Assembly (NCBI GenBank): GCA_003149345.1
Contig: QFWI01000011.1
Coordinates: 558,001-622,000, forward strand
From: Vampirovibrio chlorellavorus
Lineage (GTDB): Bacteria; Cyanobacteriota; Vampirovibrionia; Vampirovibrionales; Vampirovibrionaceae
Reading direction: 5' to 3'
Length of the DNA stretch: 64,000 nt
This document shows, piece after piece, positions 1-8,814 of this stretch. The notes under the pieces were generated by a model. That model saw only the letters and a program-made list of their open reading frames with translations. It did no database searches and was not told the DNA's origin. Position numbers and translations under genes: made by a program. Within the stretch, counting starts at the first letter, position 1, and every line of letters starts with the position of its first letter.

Positions 1-324
1 ATTGATTATCAATTGCCCCTGTACTACTGGGTCGCTCAGCAGGATAAGACGCTCAAAGGAGGCATGGCCGGAGTCTCTCTGCAACTGGTGCGCCCCCAGT
101 TCCCGGATAACCCCGCTCAAGGTTCCATTCGCCTGGGACTGGGCAGCGATGTGCTGAATGCCCAGCGGAATCGGGTTTTACAAGAGATTCAAGCCCATGT
201 GATCGATCCTATTTTAGCCAGCGAATATTTTTTACCGGTGCCGGAAGCGGGCGGCTGTGGGTATTGCGCCTACGCCGGTATTTGTGAGCAGGGAAATGCT
301 TCAGAGCGTGAGGGGTTGGAATGA
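1..324 (+). CDS. C-terminal end of an AddB-like Fe-S PD-(D/E)XK nuclease (5' end outside window)
   Basis: The frame is open from the first base, so the gene begins upstream of the window. The visible ~107 residues start with DYQLPLYYW, the QLxxY-type motif that follows the catalytic core in RecB/AddB/Cas4 nucleases, and end with a cysteine cluster CGYCAYAGIC (C-x2-C-x5-C), which in AddB and Cas4 helps hold a 4Fe-4S cluster. The catalytic Asp/Lys residues must lie upstream and cannot be checked. The stop overlaps the start of the next gene, a UvrD/AddA-like helicase, so the two are almost certainly co-translated and form a helicase-nuclease pair for double-strand-break processing. Whether the upstream part carries an AddB helicase-like region is unknown. 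Confidence 0.75.
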   Translation: MDYQLPLYYWVAQQDKTLKGGMAGVSLQLVRPQFPDNPAQGSIRLGLGSDVLNAQRNRVLQEIQAHVIDPILASEYFLPVPEAGGCGYCAYAGICEQGNASEREGLE

Positions 325-3050
325 TGAGTCAACTGGATTTGTTTGAAACCAACCCATCACAAGCACACAGCCTGGAAACGCCTTTGGAAGACGATTTTTT
401 AAAGGGCCTCAATGAACGGCAGCGAGAGGCCGTCACCACCCCTATTGACCAGCCCTTGCAGGTGCTGGCCGGTGCGGGGACGGGTAAGACCGAACTCATC
501 TCCCGGCGCTTTGTGAAGCTGGTGCAGGATTTACGTCAGCAGGGCAGGGCTCGGCCGGAAGAGAGTATTTTGGTGGTAACCTTTACCAAGGATGCCGCTC
601 AGGGCATGCGGGAGCGGATTCATCGGCGCTTGCTGGAGAACGGGGAAAGCGGCTTGGGCCCCGATGCCTGGATCAGCACCTTTCACCAGTTTTGTATGCG
701 GGTACTGCGCCTGCACGCGGTGGATGTCCATTTGCCGCCGGATTTTACCATTCTGAATGAATTGGATCAGCAGGTCTTGTTCAATCGGGTGGTGAAAGGG
801 GTTCTATTGGGTGAATGCGGGGCGTTGGGCGCTTTATTGGCTCAGTTTGGCCTGTCGGCCCATGTGCCGCCGGATGTGTTGAGTCTGGCCTCGCTTCAAG
901 ATGCCGGGCTGGAGGATGTGGAAAACACCCTGTCCCCAGAGCGTTTGTTCGCGCTCATTACCCGCATTAAAACCGCCGGGCTTTCCCCTTTGGAGTTTTA
1001 TCAGACCGCCTTGCGGCAATCCACGGCCCTGACCGACCAGTTGATCGGGCTACCCGTTCCCCATGATCCCGATGCGGCCAAGCTGGAGAACATGCTGGCC
1101 AAGGTAGAGGCTTGGACGGCCAGTCTGGCTCCCTGGGCGCATGGCAGTTGGCAACCGATCCAGTCTGCTGAGCGTAAAGCGGAGGCCAAGGGTAAAAAGC
1201 TGAGTCCCTCCGTCTATAAAGATGAAGTGGAGGGGTTGGCCAAGTTTTATTTGGTGCCAAAGACGTTTGAGCCCGCTTTTCCAGACACGGAGAGATTAAC
1301 AGGGGCCTTGGCCGTGGAAACCCGTTTGATCGGCATTGTGGCCGTTATTTATGCCTTGTATCAGGCTCGTTTGCTGATGGAAAAGGCTTGCGATTTTGAC
1401 GATCTCATCAATCACACCATTCACTTGCTGGAACGCCGCCCGGATTTGCGTCAGCGTTACCAAAACCGGTTTGAAGCGGTCATTGTGGATGAATTTCAGG
1501 ACTCCAACGGCAGCCAGTTGCGCTTGCTGAGCCTGCTGATTCGAGAGCGGGCCCAAAACCTGACCGTGGTGGGGGATGAGAAGCAGTCCATTTACGCCTT
1601 CCGGTTTGCCCAGCCGGAGAATTTAAGGCTGATTTTCGGGCAGCATCCCCACAAGACGGTGAACCTGCAAACCAACTACCGCTCACTGCCGCCAGTGCTG
1701 GCGGTGGCCAACCAGTTGACCGAACAAATAGTCCAAGGCCCCAATCAACAGCTGGAGCCCTGTGAGAAAAACGCCGGCATTGCGGAGCCCAAGGTGGTTT
1801 GGCTCAATCTGGATGAAATGATTGAAAAGGAAAACGGCCAGCCGGGTAAAAAGCCCATCGAGGAACAAAAGGAGCGGGAAGCCCAGTTTATCGCTCTGGA
1901 AGTGGCTCGTCTGGTGGATGCCGGGGAGTGTCGCTTCTCCGACATTGCGGTGCTGGTCAAGTCTCACGCCAAGGCGGAGCGCATTCAGGAAAAGCTGGCG
2001 GTGCTGGGGATTCCCTCGATTAAGCCCAAGAACCTGGGCTTTTTTCAGGAGTCGGTCATTCAGGACGCCATGGCCCTGCTACGTTTGATGTGCGACTTGG
2101 GCGACGAACTCTCACTGGTGCGCATTTTGCAGTCCAAGCTGAACCATAAGCAGTTGCTGGCGTTGATGACCTTGAAAAACAGTTTGCCCAATCCCTCCCC
2201 GGAGTGGGCCCACCGGAAGGCCACTTTGTTTGACGCCTGTTTGCACCTGCATGAACACCCCCAAGATTGCCCGGCCTTGCCGCTGGCTGTGGCCCAAGCG
2301 GTGGGCGACTTGGCTTTTCAATTGTTGGCTCTCCGTAAGCGCAAGGCCCGATTATCGTCGGTGCAGTTGTTTCAGCAATTGGCCGCAGCCGTGGGGTTGA
2401 TTGCCCATCAAACACCCCCGTGGCTTCAAAAGCAGCAGCGCATTACCTTGCGTATGTTTGAAAAATTACTGTATTTATTCGGGCAGAACAAGCCCATTCA
2501 GCCTACGTTGGAGGAGGTACTGGAGATTCTGGAGCAGTACGCGGCCAACCCCAACCAGGAATTGCCGGTCAAAGAGGAATTGTCGGGCGAGGATGCCGTG
2601 CGCATTATGACCGTGTTTGCCTCCAAGGGGCTGGAGTTTCCGGTGGTGTTTGCCGCTTACACCGATTTGGGCGGCAACCGGGGCGGCAATGATTCCGCCC
2701 TGATTTTTGATCCGCAATATGAAGGCAAGGCGGGTTTTGGTCTGATTTTGGGCAAAGTGAATGGGCTGGATAACCTGAAAAAAGAGGTCTATCAGAAGTG
2801 TTGGCTGTCCCCTCGGGCCGCTATGGAGGCCCAGCGAGTGTTTTATGTGGCCCTGACCCGGGCCATGCGAAAGCTGTATGTGGTGCGCAGCAATCAGTCG
2901 CCCGACTGGACGGCCCCGGAGGACTACCCGGCGGCGTGGCGGGTGGTTTTTTCTGAAACTCGGGATGAAACCTTGCTCTCGGAGTGTTATTGGGAGGCTG
3001 ACACGGAGGCTTGGCGGCAGAAAATGGCCCTTTTGCAGGCCTCGCCGTAG
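321..3050 (+). CDS. UvrD/AddA-like superfamily 1 DNA helicase without nuclease domain
   Basis: A 909-residue SF1A helicase. Seen: Q motif LNERQREAV, Walker A AGAGTGKT (Lys56), Walker B VDEFQDSN, motif III GDEKQSIYAFR, motif V-type ASKGLEFPVV, and motif VI ALTRAMRKLYVV near residue 850. In classical AddA (~1200 residues) motif VI is followed by a RecB nuclease domain of ~300 residues; here only ~60 residues follow, so this protein has motor function only. It overlaps the upstream nuclease gene by 4 bases (ATGA), so the pair is best read as a nuclease-plus-helicase end-resection complex, with the nuclease coming only from the partner. Two ATG codons occur in tandem at the start; the first is used here. 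A PcrA/UvrD-like repair role is the alternative. Confidence 0.88.
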   Translation: MMSQLDLFETNPSQAHSLETPLEDDFLKGLNERQREAVTTPIDQPLQVLAGAGTGKTELISRRFVKLVQDLRQQGRARPEESILVVTFTKDAAQGMRERIHRRLLENGESGLGPDAWISTFHQFCMRVLRLHAVDVHLPPDFTILNELDQQVLFNRVVKGVLLGECGALGALLAQFGLSAHVPPDVLSLASLQDAGLEDVENTLSPERLFALITRIKTAGLSPLEFYQTALRQSTALTDQLIGLPVPHDPDAAKLENMLAKVEAWTASLAPWAHGSWQPIQSAERKAEAKGKKLSPSVYKDEVEGLAKFYLVPKTFEPAFPDTERLTGALAVETRLIGIVAVIYALYQARLLMEKACDFDDLINHTIHLLERRPDLRQRYQNRFEAVIVDEFQDSNGSQLRLLSLLIRERAQNLTVVGDEKQSIYAFRFAQPENLRLIFGQHPHKTVNLQTNYRSLPPVLAVANQLTEQIVQGPNQQLEPCEKNAGIAEPKVVWLNLDEMIEKENGQPGKKPIEEQKEREAQFIALEVARLVDAGECRFSDIAVLVKSHAKAERIQEKLAVLGIPSIKPKNLGFFQESVIQDAMALLRLMCDLGDELSLVRILQSKLNHKQLLALMTLKNSLPNPSPEWAHRKATLFDACLHLHEHPQDCPALPLAVAQAVGDLAFQLLALRKRKARLSSVQLFQQLAAAVGLIAHQTPPWLQKQQRITLRMFEKLLYLFGQNKPIQPTLEEVLEILEQYAANPNQELPVKEELSGEDAVRIMTVFASKGLEFPVVFAAYTDLGGNRGGNDSALIFDPQYEGKAGFGLILGKVNGLDNLKKEVYQKCWLSPRAAMEAQRVFYVALTRAMRKLYVVRSNQSPDWTAPEDYPAAWRVVFSETRDETLLSECYWEADTEAWRQKMALLQASP

Positions 3051-3183
3051 CTTTCATAAGGAATGGGCTTTGTAAATTTCAAACCGCTTTGGTTTTCTTG
3101 ATGAAGCTGCTTCCGCCTTCAGCGCACCCTCTTAAACTTAAACGGCTTAAACGGCCAGTCTGTTTGTATTTTTTTTTGGTTAA

Positions 3184-3212
3184 TTGAAGATACGGTATTT
3201 TTAGTTTTAAAT
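3184..3212 (+). promoter_or_regulatory. Putative sigma70-type promoter of the glycerophosphodiesterase gene
   Basis: TTGAAG (3184-3189), a 17-base spacer and TTAAAT (3207-3212) lie in an AT-rich gap about 65 bases before the next start codon. Each box matches 4 of 6 consensus bases, so this is only a moderate prediction. Confidence 0.4.
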
Positions 3213-3277
3213 TTCAGGATGGTCAGGCGTTTGTGCCTTTAAATCTTGTGGGTGTTTTTGGTGGGGAGTTTTACAGT

Positions 3278-4177
3278 ATGTTGAATCATTTAAATCAGGC
3301 CCAACGGCCCTTTGTTATTGCCCATCGGGGGGCTACCACCCATGGCGATTGGAGCCGCGTGGCTCCTGAGAATACTATGCCCGCCTTTCTGGAGGCTCAA
3401 AAGCAAGGCGCGGCCATTGAGCTGGATGTGATGACGACCCGGGACGGAACTGTGGTGGTACACCACGACTTTAAAACCGGGCGGACTTTCCGCTTGCCCA
3501 CCGAACAAAAAGCCGTTCGGCAAACGGATTGGGCAGAATTGCGCAAGGCCCGGTTTAACCCGGCAGCGCATGAACGGGAGATTCAGCGCATGATGGGCCA
3601 GGCGGAAAAAGCGGACGGTGCTTATAAAAGTCCTGAGCGGTTTGATCGCTTACGGGTGCCGTCTCTGGATTCGGTGCTGAGGGAGTTGCCCAATGCCCGG
3701 TTTTGTATTGAGTTGAAAACGGTCAATCCTTTTGCCAGTGGCCAGTTGGAAAGAAAGGTGGCCCAGATGATCCGGGAGAAAGATCTCTATGATCGGGTTA
3801 CGGTGTTGAGTTTTTCCCCGGTCAGTCTGCGCAAAATCAAGCATTACGACCCCAAGATTAAAACCGCCCTGAATGTTCAGGTTCCCGCTCTGGTCAAGCA
3901 GTGGCCGGTTCTGTTACGTGGATTCGTTAAGTTGTACGCGCAACGGCTGGCAGGTGTGGATGCCATTCAGCCCAGTTACAACGATACCACCCCGGCGTTG
4001 ATTCAAATAGCCCATTCGGTGGGCCTGCCGGTGATACCCTGGGTTCACGGGGAAACCCGGGCTCAGGAGCAGGAGAAATTTCCCCAGCTGATGGCCATGG
4101 GGGTGGACGGTCTGATTACCAACGCCGTGGATTTGTTGAATGAAGAAGTGAAAAATCACCCACCGCGCTTGTGTTAG
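3278..4177 (+). CDS. Glycerophosphodiester phosphodiesterase family protein
   Basis: A 299-residue protein of the GDPD TIM-barrel family, which hydrolyses glycerophosphodiesters to glycerol-3-phosphate and an alcohol. Seen: the hallmark HRG near the N-terminus, then APENTMPAF and ELDVMTTRDGTVVVHHD, giving the family's catalytic His pair and metal-binding Glu/Asp. The C-terminal part has VDAIQPSYN and MGVDGLITNAVD, typical of the last barrel strands. No signal peptide is seen, so a cytoplasmic role in phospholipid turnover is likely. I chose the ATG at 3278 because GGGGAG lies 9 bases upstream; an in-frame earlier GTG at 3233 is less likely. It is followed by glyQ in the same direction. Confidence 0.88.
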   Translation: MLNHLNQAQRPFVIAHRGATTHGDWSRVAPENTMPAFLEAQKQGAAIELDVMTTRDGTVVVHHDFKTGRTFRLPTEQKAVRQTDWAELRKARFNPAAHEREIQRMMGQAEKADGAYKSPERFDRLRVPSLDSVLRELPNARFCIELKTVNPFASGQLERKVAQMIREKDLYDRVTVLSFSPVSLRKIKHYDPKIKTALNVQVPALVKQWPVLLRGFVKLYAQRLAGVDAIQPSYNDTTPALIQIAHSVGLPVIPWVHGETRAQEQEKFPQLMAMGVDGLITNAVDLLNEEVKNHPPRLC

Positions 4178-4318
4178 ACTTTTAGGGTTGTCGACACCTT
4201 GTCGCCAGTCTTTTTTGTCGTTAGTCTTTGCAGGCGTTCTGCCAAAGCGCTCGTCCTGCCCCCAACCTCTTTATACAAACTTGTACAAACGCACGTTAAA
4301 AGAAAGATTATTGATACC

Positions 4319-5230
4319 ATGGCACTTACATTTCAGGAGTTGGTCGCTAATTTAAACCAATATTGGGCCCAGCAGGGTTGCGTCGTGCAGTTTCCCTACG
4401 ATAGCGAAAAAGGGGCCAGTACCATGAACCCGGCTACCTTTTTGCGGGTGCTGGGGCCGGAACCCTGGAACGTGGGCAACGTGGATCCCTGTCGTCGCCC
4501 TACCGATGGCCGTTACGGGGAAAATCCCAACCGCTTGCAACATTATTTTCAGTATCAGGTCATCATGAAGCCCTCGCCGGACAATATCCAGGAGCTTTAC
4601 CTGAAGAGTCTGGAAGTGCTGGGCATTAACATTGCCGATCATGACATTCGCTTTGTGGAAGACAACTGGGAATCGCCCACCCTGGGGGCCTGGGGTGTGG
4701 GCTGGGAAGTTTGGCTGGATGGTATGGAAATCACCCAGTTTACTTACTTCCAGCAGGCCGGTGGTTTGGATATTTACCCCACCGCCGTGGAAATCACCTA
4801 TGGCTGCGAGCGTATCGCCATGTATTTGCAGGATGTGGATAGCGTCTACAAGCTCAAGTGGAATGAAAATTTAACCTACGGCGATATTTATCTGCAAAAC
4901 GAGATTGAACAGTCCAAGTACAACTTTGAAGTATCCAACCCGCAAACCCTGATGCAGTTGTTTGACCTGTACCGGGGCGAGGTGGAGAACGCCTTGTCTC
5001 ATCAGTTGGTGCTGCCCGCTTACGATTATGTGCTGAAATGCTCTCATGCCTTTAACCTGCTGGATGCCCGGGGGGTCATTAGTAAGGACGAGCGTACCAA
5101 CTACATCTTGCGTATTCGTCGTTTGGCGGAGCAAGTGGCCAAGCTGTATGTGCAACAGCGAGAAGCGCTGGGCTTTCCCTTGCTAAAAAATCAGGAACTG
5201 AAAGAACAGCCCGCTTCACAGTTTAATTAA
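4319..5230 (+). CDS. glyQ: Glycine--tRNA ligase alpha subunit
   Basis: A 303-residue GlyQ, the catalytic subunit of the bacterial alpha2beta2 glycyl-tRNA synthetase. Sequence signatures include [18 protein letters not shown] at the start, the segment [13 protein letters not shown] [17 protein letters not shown], the class II motif region around [20 protein letters not shown], and [20 protein letters not shown]. Length matches the family (about 290-300). The ATG at 4319 gives the usual GlyQ N-terminus; earlier in-frame codons back to 4199 would add a non-conserved 40 residues. The beta subunit gene glyS normally follows directly, but the next gene is nfeD, so glyS must be elsewhere or the partner has been moved. 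Confidence 0.96.
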   Translation: MALTFQELVANLNQYWAQQGCVVQFPYDSEKGASTMNPATFLRVLGPEPWNVGNVDPCRRPTDGRYGENPNRLQHYFQYQVIMKPSPDNIQELYLKSLEVLGINIADHDIRFVEDNWESPTLGAWGVGWEVWLDGMEITQFTYFQQAGGLDIYPTAVEITYGCERIAMYLQDVDSVYKLKWNENLTYGDIYLQNEIEQSKYNFEVSNPQTLMQLFDLYRGEVENALSHQLVLPAYDYVLKCSHAFNLLDARGVISKDERTNYILRIRRLAEQVAKLYVQQREALGFPLLKNQELKEQPASQFN

Positions 5231-5298
5231 GAAAGTGCTACCCTCTGTTCTATCAGTTACAATGAACTCATAGGACAGGACAGAGGTAAAGCAGACTG

Positions 5299-5757
5299 AT
5301 GGAATTGGGCATGTCAAACGTCATGCTGGGCTGGGTGACCCTGGCCTTGCTGCTGGGTATTATCGAAGTGTTTACCGTGGGCTTCTTTGTGTGCTTTTTC
5401 GCCATCGGCGCGCTGATAGCCGCTCTAGCTTCCCTGTTTATCCCGGGGGTGCTGGGACAGACGGTTGTTTTTGTGCTTTCTTCCCTGTTAATGGTTTGGT
5501 GGGCCCGTCCGGTGCTGACCAAGGCTTTTAAAGTGGGCAGTCGTCCCGCCGTGGAATCCAACGTGTCCGCCTTGCAGAATGCGCCTGTGCTGGTATTGGA
5601 GCCGGTGGACAAATACACGGGCAAGGTTAAGGTGACCCACACGGGTGAGGTTTGGACGGCGTATCTGGCCGATCAGGCTGGAGAAAATATTCCTGCTGGT
5701 CAGGAGGCTGTGATTGTGAAGGTGGACGGGGCCAAACTGGCCGTGGCGCCAAAGTAA
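5299..5757 (+). CDS. NfeD-like membrane protein
   Basis: A 152-residue short-form NfeD protein. The N-terminal half holds two or three hydrophobic segments (about residues 8-30, 33-50, 55-72), and the C-terminal half is a small soluble beta domain ending in EAVIVKVDGAKLAVAPK, matching the NfeD OB-fold. NfeD proteins are encoded next to SPFH/stomatin genes and are thought to help assemble or regulate them in the membrane; here the SPFH gene follows 100 bases downstream, so the pair is a canonical stomatin operon partner arrangement. Start at ATG 5299 has an AGAGG 11 bases upstream; the ATG at 5311 is an alternative. Confidence 0.82.
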   Translation: MELGMSNVMLGWVTLALLLGIIEVFTVGFFVCFFAIGALIAALASLFIPGVLGQTVVFVLSSLLMVWWARPVLTKAFKVGSRPAVESNVSALQNAPVLVLEPVDKYTGKVKVTHTGEVWTAYLADQAGENIPAGQEAVIVKVDGAKLAVAPK

Positions 5758-5856
5758 TCAGGCCAAGCGCTGGCTGTCGTCCTTTTGATGATTGGTGTAC
5801 AGTTGGGTTGGTTGTTTCAGGCAATTTTTTTAATCAAGTGATAGGGAGTTCTCTCG

Positions 5857-6825
5857 ATGGAAGTACTGGGCGGTTTTCTGGTCATTATTCTGATCATTTT
5901 CTCTCTGGTGGTGGTGGGTTCCTCGGTGCGCATTGTGCGCCAGTCCACGGTGGGCGTGGTGGAGCGTTTGGGCCAGTATCTCGCCACCCAGGAGGCTGGA
6001 ATTCGTTTGCTGGTGCCTTTTCTGGATGCCATGCGTACTGTAGATATGCGGGAGCAGGTTTATAACTTGCCCTCCCAGCCGGTCATTACCAAAGAAAACG
6101 TGACCATGAACATTGACGCCATCATTTACTTTCAGGTCACCGACCCGGTGCGGGCCACTTATGAGGTGGTGGATCTGATTACCGCCGTGGAAAAGCTGGC
6201 CCTGACCACCATGCGGAATATCATTGGGGAAATGACCCTGGACGAGACATTGGCCAGCCGGGATGTGATTAATTCCAAGTTGCAGCACGTACTGGATGAC
6301 GCCACGGGCAAGTGGGGCTTGAAAGTGAACCGGGTAGAAGTGAAGGACATTGATCCGCCTCGGGATATCGTGGATTCCATGCAGAAGGAAATGCGGGCCG
6401 AGCGGGAAAAACGGGCCATGATTCTGACTGCGGAAGGCGAAAAACAATCGGCCATTTTACGGGCGGAAGGCGAGCGGGAAGCGGCCATTCGTAACGCTGA
6501 AGGGGTGCAACAGGCCATGACTTTGGAGGCCGAAGGCTACAAGCAATCCTTCATTAAAAAAGCGGAAGGGGAAGCGCAAGCCATCCGCAGCGTGCAAACC
6601 GCTGAAGCGGAAATGGTCTATAAAATGTTCACTTCCATCAAGGAGGCCAATCCTTCCCGGGAAGTCTTGCAGGTAAAATATCTGGAGTCTCTGGAGAAAG
6701 TATCTCAAGGGCAGTCCAATACCCTGTTTTTACCGTATGAGTCCATTGCCTTTATGGGCGCGTTGGCCGGTTCGGTGCGGGCGGTACAAAATCAGGCGGA
6801 AAAAGGCGGTTCCGATCGGGGCTAG
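5857..6825 (+). CDS. SPFH-domain (stomatin/prohibitin-like) membrane protein
   Basis: A 322-residue SPFH/band 7 protein, homologous to stomatin and E. coli QmcA. One N-terminal hydrophobic segment (about residues 4-24) is followed by the SPFH domain (VRIVRQSTVGVVERLGQY to DIDPPRDIVDSM), then a long charged heptad region with repeated AEGE/AEGxxQ units (about residues 185-250), which is the flotillin-type coiled coil used for oligomerisation. These proteins build large rings in membrane microdomains and influence membrane-protease and transporter function. The NfeD-like gene just upstream is its usual partner. Start ATG 5857 has AGGGAG upstream. Confidence 0.9.
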   Translation: MEVLGGFLVIILIIFSLVVVGSSVRIVRQSTVGVVERLGQYLATQEAGIRLLVPFLDAMRTVDMREQVYNLPSQPVITKENVTMNIDAIIYFQVTDPVRATYEVVDLITAVEKLALTTMRNIIGEMTLDETLASRDVINSKLQHVLDDATGKWGLKVNRVEVKDIDPPRDIVDSMQKEMRAEREKRAMILTAEGEKQSAILRAEGEREAAIRNAEGVQQAMTLEAEGYKQSFIKKAEGEAQAIRSVQTAEAEMVYKMFTSIKEANPSREVLQVKYLESLEKVSQGQSNTLFLPYESIAFMGALAGSVRAVQNQAEKGGSDRG

Positions 6826-6878
6826 CTATCGTAGAATGATAGCCAGAGTAATTGGTGCCAAAAAAGGAGTAACCCCTC

Positions 6879-7673
6879 TTGCCCGATTTGGCCATTCTGG
6901 ATAAAGCCGTTGAAGCGCTCATGCAATGCCACCAGGCTCAAGGCAGCCTGGTGGTTTTGACTGGGGCTGGGGTATCTAAGGAAAGCGGCATTCCCACCTT
7001 TCGGGATGCCCAAACCGGTCTATGGGCCAACTATAAGGCCGAAGATTTGGCCACCCGAGAGGGCTTTTTAAGCAACCCGGCCATGGTGTGGGATTGGTAC
7101 GATTTTCGCCGAAATTCGGTGTGGCAGGCTGAGCCAAACCCTGCGCACCATGCTTTGGTTGATTTGGAATCGCTGTTTCCCGCTTTTACCCTGATTACCC
7201 AAAATATTGATAACCTGCACCAGCGGGCGGGCAGCCAATGTGTGCTGGAATTGCACGGCAACATCTTCCGTTATAAGTGTCTGGAGCGTAACCACCCGGT
7301 CAGTCTGGATTTGCTGGCTGACTCTGAGGCATCTCCGCCACATTGCCCGGTTTGTAATGCCTGGGTGCGCCCGGATGTAGTCTGGTTTGGGGAAATGCTC
7401 CCGCCTAAAGTGCTGGACAGGGCTTTTGACGCCGCCGCCCATGCCACCTTGATGCTCATTGTGGGCACCTCCGGGGTGGTGCATCCGGCGGCCAGCCTGC
7501 CCCAGTTGGCCAAAGAGGCCGGGGCGACCGTGATTGAAATCAACCCGGAACTGAGTGCCCTGACCCCGTTCGTGGTGGATTATTTTTTGCAAGGGCCTGC
7601 CGCTATGGTTCTACCAGAATTGCAGTCAGCGTTGACTCGCCGTTTAGTTGCTCTGGAGGGCTCTCATGGCTGA
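6879..7673 (+). CDS. Sir2-family NAD-dependent protein deacylase (class III type)
   Basis: A 264-residue sirtuin that removes acyl groups from lysines using NAD. Seen: GAGVSKESGIPTFRD (NAD-binding loop), TQNIDNLHQRAG, ELHGNIF with the catalytic His, a zinc-binding Cys pattern (KCLE... then CPVC), and GTSGVVHPA. The segment WYDFRR carries the Y-x-x-R pair that in SIRT5/CobB class III enzymes favours succinyl- and malonyl-lysine, so a desuccinylase/demalonylase activity is inferred. Only a TTG at 6879 has a good ribosome site (AAGGAG, 9 bases upstream); the first ATG, at 6921, would cut the N-terminal helix. The 3' end overlaps the next gene by 8 bases, implying translational coupling. Confidence 0.88.
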   Translation: MPDLAILDKAVEALMQCHQAQGSLVVLTGAGVSKESGIPTFRDAQTGLWANYKAEDLATREGFLSNPAMVWDWYDFRRNSVWQAEPNPAHHALVDLESLFPAFTLITQNIDNLHQRAGSQCVLELHGNIFRYKCLERNHPVSLDLLADSEASPPHCPVCNAWVRPDVVWFGEMLPPKVLDRAFDAAAHATLMLIVGTSGVVHPAASLPQLAKEAGATVIEINPELSALTPFVVDYFLQGPAAMVLPELQSALTRRLVALEGSHG

Positions 7674-8814
7674 GTCTCACGCTTCTGAGTCACTGTCTCT
7701 GGATGGGATGGGGGCGGTGCCCCTGCTGGAAAGCTTAAGCTCCGGGGCCGTGGTGTGCGATGCGGCTGGGCAGGTGCTTTATGCCAATCCAGCCTTGTGG
7801 CGGCTTTCAGGCGTTCCCGGGTCACAACCGTTGGGCCGACTGGAGGACTGGATTCAGCCGCCCCCCAAGGTGGATTGCGCCTTTTGCCTGGGCTTGCCGG
7901 ACGGGGAGCCTACCCCGTTCCACAGCGGTTTTTTACGAACAGCGTCCCAAGAAGCCCATGCCGAGACCTTTAAGGTAAAAGTGAAGCACAGTCCTCTGGG
8001 TTCAGGCTGTATCCTAACCTTGGTAGACGCCTTTTCGGAAGACACGACCCTGACTCAGGCCCACGCCGATTTCGTGAGTACTGTCAGTCACGAGTTTAGA
8101 ACCCCCCTTACCAGCATTAAAGGGTTTGCTGATACCCTGTTGCGCTATGGCACCCAGTTGCCGGAGGAGGAAAAGCGGCGCTTTATCAGCATTATCAAGG
8201 ATCAGGCGGATCGTTTGATTCGGCTTGTGGAAAACTTACTGGCCGCCTCCCGCCTCAGCGCCGGACGGGTGGAGTTGAGCTACCGGCCCATTCCCCTTAA
8301 AAAACTGCTGGAAAAAACCATGGAGAGCGTGCGGGCCAAGCTCACGGCGCAGTCTACCGCACTCCCCCGGATGTTTCATCTGAGTGTACACCCTGAATCC
8401 ATTGAGGTATGGGCGGACGCGGACAAGCTGGAGCAGGTATTCATCAATTTGCTGGACAACGCCGCCAAATACTCCCGGCCGGACACCCTGGTGACTGTGC
8501 GGGCTGAGTTCCTGCCGGAGGATGACACTCAGGTGCGAGTGATGGTGCAGGATGAAGGGCCGGGTATTCCCGCGGAATTGCTCCCCAAAATTTTTACTCA
8601 GTTCTACCGGGTGGAAAGTCCCCTGAAGCAGCAAGTAGAGGGCACTGGTTTGGGTCTGTACATCACCCAATCCCTGACCACAGCCATGGGGGGGCGGATT
8701 TTGGCGGAAAGTACCCCCGGTCAGGGAAGTACCTTTACGGTGATTTTTCCGGCGGCTACCCCGGAGCGGCAGGCCATGTACCAGCGGCGGCTTTATACCT
8801 CGGAGGTGGAGTAG
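7666..8814 (+). CDS. PAS-domain sensor histidine kinase (PhoR-like)
   Basis: A 382-residue histidine kinase without clear membrane segments, so probably soluble. A PAS domain covers about residues 15-125 (SSGAVVCDAAGQVLYANPAL). The HisKA dimerisation helix contains FVSTVSHEFRTPLTSIKGFA with the phospho-accepting His, and the HATPase domain shows NLLDNAAKYS (N box), DEGPGIPAE (G1), FTQFYR (F box) and GTGLGLYI (G2). Start ATG 7666 follows GGAGGG and lies inside the end of the sirtuin gene; the stop is directly followed by the ATG of the REC-GGDEF-REC gene, its likely phosphotransfer partner. The signal sensed is unknown. Confidence 0.92.
   Translation: MAESHASESLSLDGMGAVPLLESLSSGAVVCDAAGQVLYANPALWRLSGVPGSQPLGRLEDWIQPPPKVDCAFCLGLPDGEPTPFHSGFLRTASQEAHAETFKVKVKHSPLGSGCILTLVDAFSEDTTLTQAHADFVSTVSHEFRTPLTSIKGFADTLLRYGTQLPEEEKRRFISIIKDQADRLIRLVENLLAASRLSAGRVELSYRPIPLKKLLEKTMESVRAKLTAQSTALPRMFHLSVHPESIEVWADADKLEQVFINLLDNAAKYSRPDTLVTVRAEFLPEDDTQVRVMVQDEGPGIPAELLPKIFTQFYRVESPLKQQVEGTGLGLYITQSLTTAMGGRILAESTPGQGSTFTVIFPAATPERQAMYQRRLYTSEVE

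Noticed and set aside
5830..6447. 205-codon minus-strand frame opposite the SPFH gene
   Set aside because: Shadow of the SPFH gene; His/Gly/Asn-rich, no recognisable domains.
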